The position numbers were made by a program, and so were the translations under genes. The notes below the pieces were generated by a model that was given only the letters and a program-made list of their open reading frames with translations, was not told the origin of the DNA and did not search any database. Below, piece by piece: positions 62,836-64,000 of a stretch of DNA of 64,000 bases. Location: the NCBI GenBank assembly GCA_003342815.1, contig PTEX01000204.1, forward strand, positions 84,422 to 148,421, written 5' to 3'. This DNA comes from Eudromia elegans. Its lineage: Eukaryota > Chordata > Aves > Tinamiformes > Tinamidae. Position 1 is the first letter of the stretch; each line of letters starts with the position of its first letter.

Positions 62836-64000
62836 GTGAGTGTTTCCTTTCACCAAAACGCTTGCGTGTTTGAAGATATAGCTCACAAGTTTCCTTGTGT
62901 CTGTGCCCCTGTGTTCACATTGCATCTGGGCATGCTTGCTGTGCCTGTGACTCCCCTTTCGCCTCTCCTGGGGCTAGTATTTGTGTAACTGCCTTGAGTC
63001 TCTCTAGTAACTGAGATAAGTACAAATATTCTTTCTGCTATTTGTATTGCTGGCTAGTATTCTTCTCTAAATAATAGAAAATACATAGGTTTTCTCCGTA
63101 AGCGCTGTTGGTGGGCCTAGAGCATGAGGAAACTAGGTTAATACAGCCTTGCATCTGTGGATGGAGGAGCACTAAGTAGAAATCCAACATCTTACATGGG
63201 CGTGAAGATGAGCCATGACTCTGATTAAAACCAGCCCAAGGGAAACAGCAAAAGAAGGAAAAAGAGATAACGGTTAATGCAGTAAGTTGGCCTCCATTTC
63301 CAGACTTGCTTGTGAATATTCCCTGTTAACAAACCCATGTGCAAAATTAAGTAGCTGCTGAGCCTGCACCAGATCAGCCCCTAAAACACTTCCATCTGTA
63401 GGCTGGGCTCCTGTTGAGACAGTGTTAGAGAAGATACATTAATTACTGGCCACTTCTCTGTGACACATCTGTTACATGCTAGTCTTCTCAGAGAGTTTGG
63501 CATAAAGAGGGGAAATTCCATTCTGGAAGATTTTTGAGGAAAGGAAGTTCTTTTCAGTGCCTCTCCAAACCTGTGTTGTCTAGATAAACAAGGAGATGTT
63601 TTAGATCCCTTCAGGGTCAAGATAATTTGAATGGAATCATGTGCAGTTCCTCTAAACTAGTTTTGCTCTTATTATTATTTGTATTAGTGCTCTTTTAAAA
63701 CTGAAGAACATCCCAAACAGACAACTTTGAGTAAATCCTGTTTGCGACAGGCACCTTGGCTCACCCTCCTTTAATTTTGGTGCTCTGTCAGTATGAAGAG
63801 CCTGTTCCTGTGGGATATATGTTACCTTTTATTTTTGTAATAAAGCAGAAGTCGCTAGGCTGATTGCAGTCCTTTCATTTGTTCAAATATTGGCCTGTTG
63901 GGTAAGGTTGTATTTTGTGCACCAGAGATTATGGAATAGTTTCTGAGATATGTGCACTTAGTGTCTGTGCTGCTGCTTGTAGGAATAGCACTTGATTACA
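62836..64000 (+). other. KDM4B: KDM4B intron 14 (partial)
   Basis: It starts GTGAGT and runs off the window. No further KDM4B exon was found up to 64000; AATAAA near 63839 has no associated exon. Confidence 0.8.

Overview
The window is vertebrate genomic DNA carrying the 5' two-thirds of one large gene on the + strand, KDM4B (JMJD2B), a JmjC-domain histone H3K9/H3K36 lysine demethylase. Thirteen coding exons were assembled by joining GT-AG introns in phase. They give 772 complete codons, against about 1,096 residues in human KDM4B. The two JmjC metal ligands in coding exon 4, the third in exon 7, the 2-oxoglutarate lysine and the four structural zinc ligands all fall at the same residue numbers as in human KDM4B. 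The window ends inside the intron after the exon that opens the first PHD finger, so most of PHD1, the extended PHD and both Tudor domains lie beyond it. Compact introns and the lack of recognisable SINEs, LINEs or LTR elements suggest a bird, or less likely another sauropsid. The species cannot be named from sequence alone.

Layout: 1-1329 is upstream flank with no recognisable gene. About 1330-2560 is a CpG island with five CCAAT boxes, taken as the KDM4B promoter and non-coding first exon. Intron 1 runs to 12727. The start codon is at 12755. Coding exons 1-4 (12755-16725) cluster together and encode JmjN and the first half of JmjC. A 15.3-kb intron 5 follows, then coding exons 5-7 (31983-39012) complete most of JmjC. 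A 10.6-kb intron 8 precedes coding exon 8 (49615-49811), which supplies the last zinc cysteines. Coding exons 9-11 encode a basic and acidic, low-complexity linker with SUMO-type motifs. Coding exons 12-13 enter the PHD module.

The parts most worth a second look are predicted isoform features around the linker. They are an in-frame 33-nt candidate microexon at 50336-50368 with neural-microexon-like flanks, two tandem hairpins at the very start of the intron before it, and a candidate alternative terminal exon at 55176 with a downstream AATAAA that would give a roughly 439-residue catalytic-only protein. Several intronic stretches resemble conserved regulatory elements. I found no CRISPR array, tRNA, rRNA, intact mobile element or evidence for a wholly novel system.
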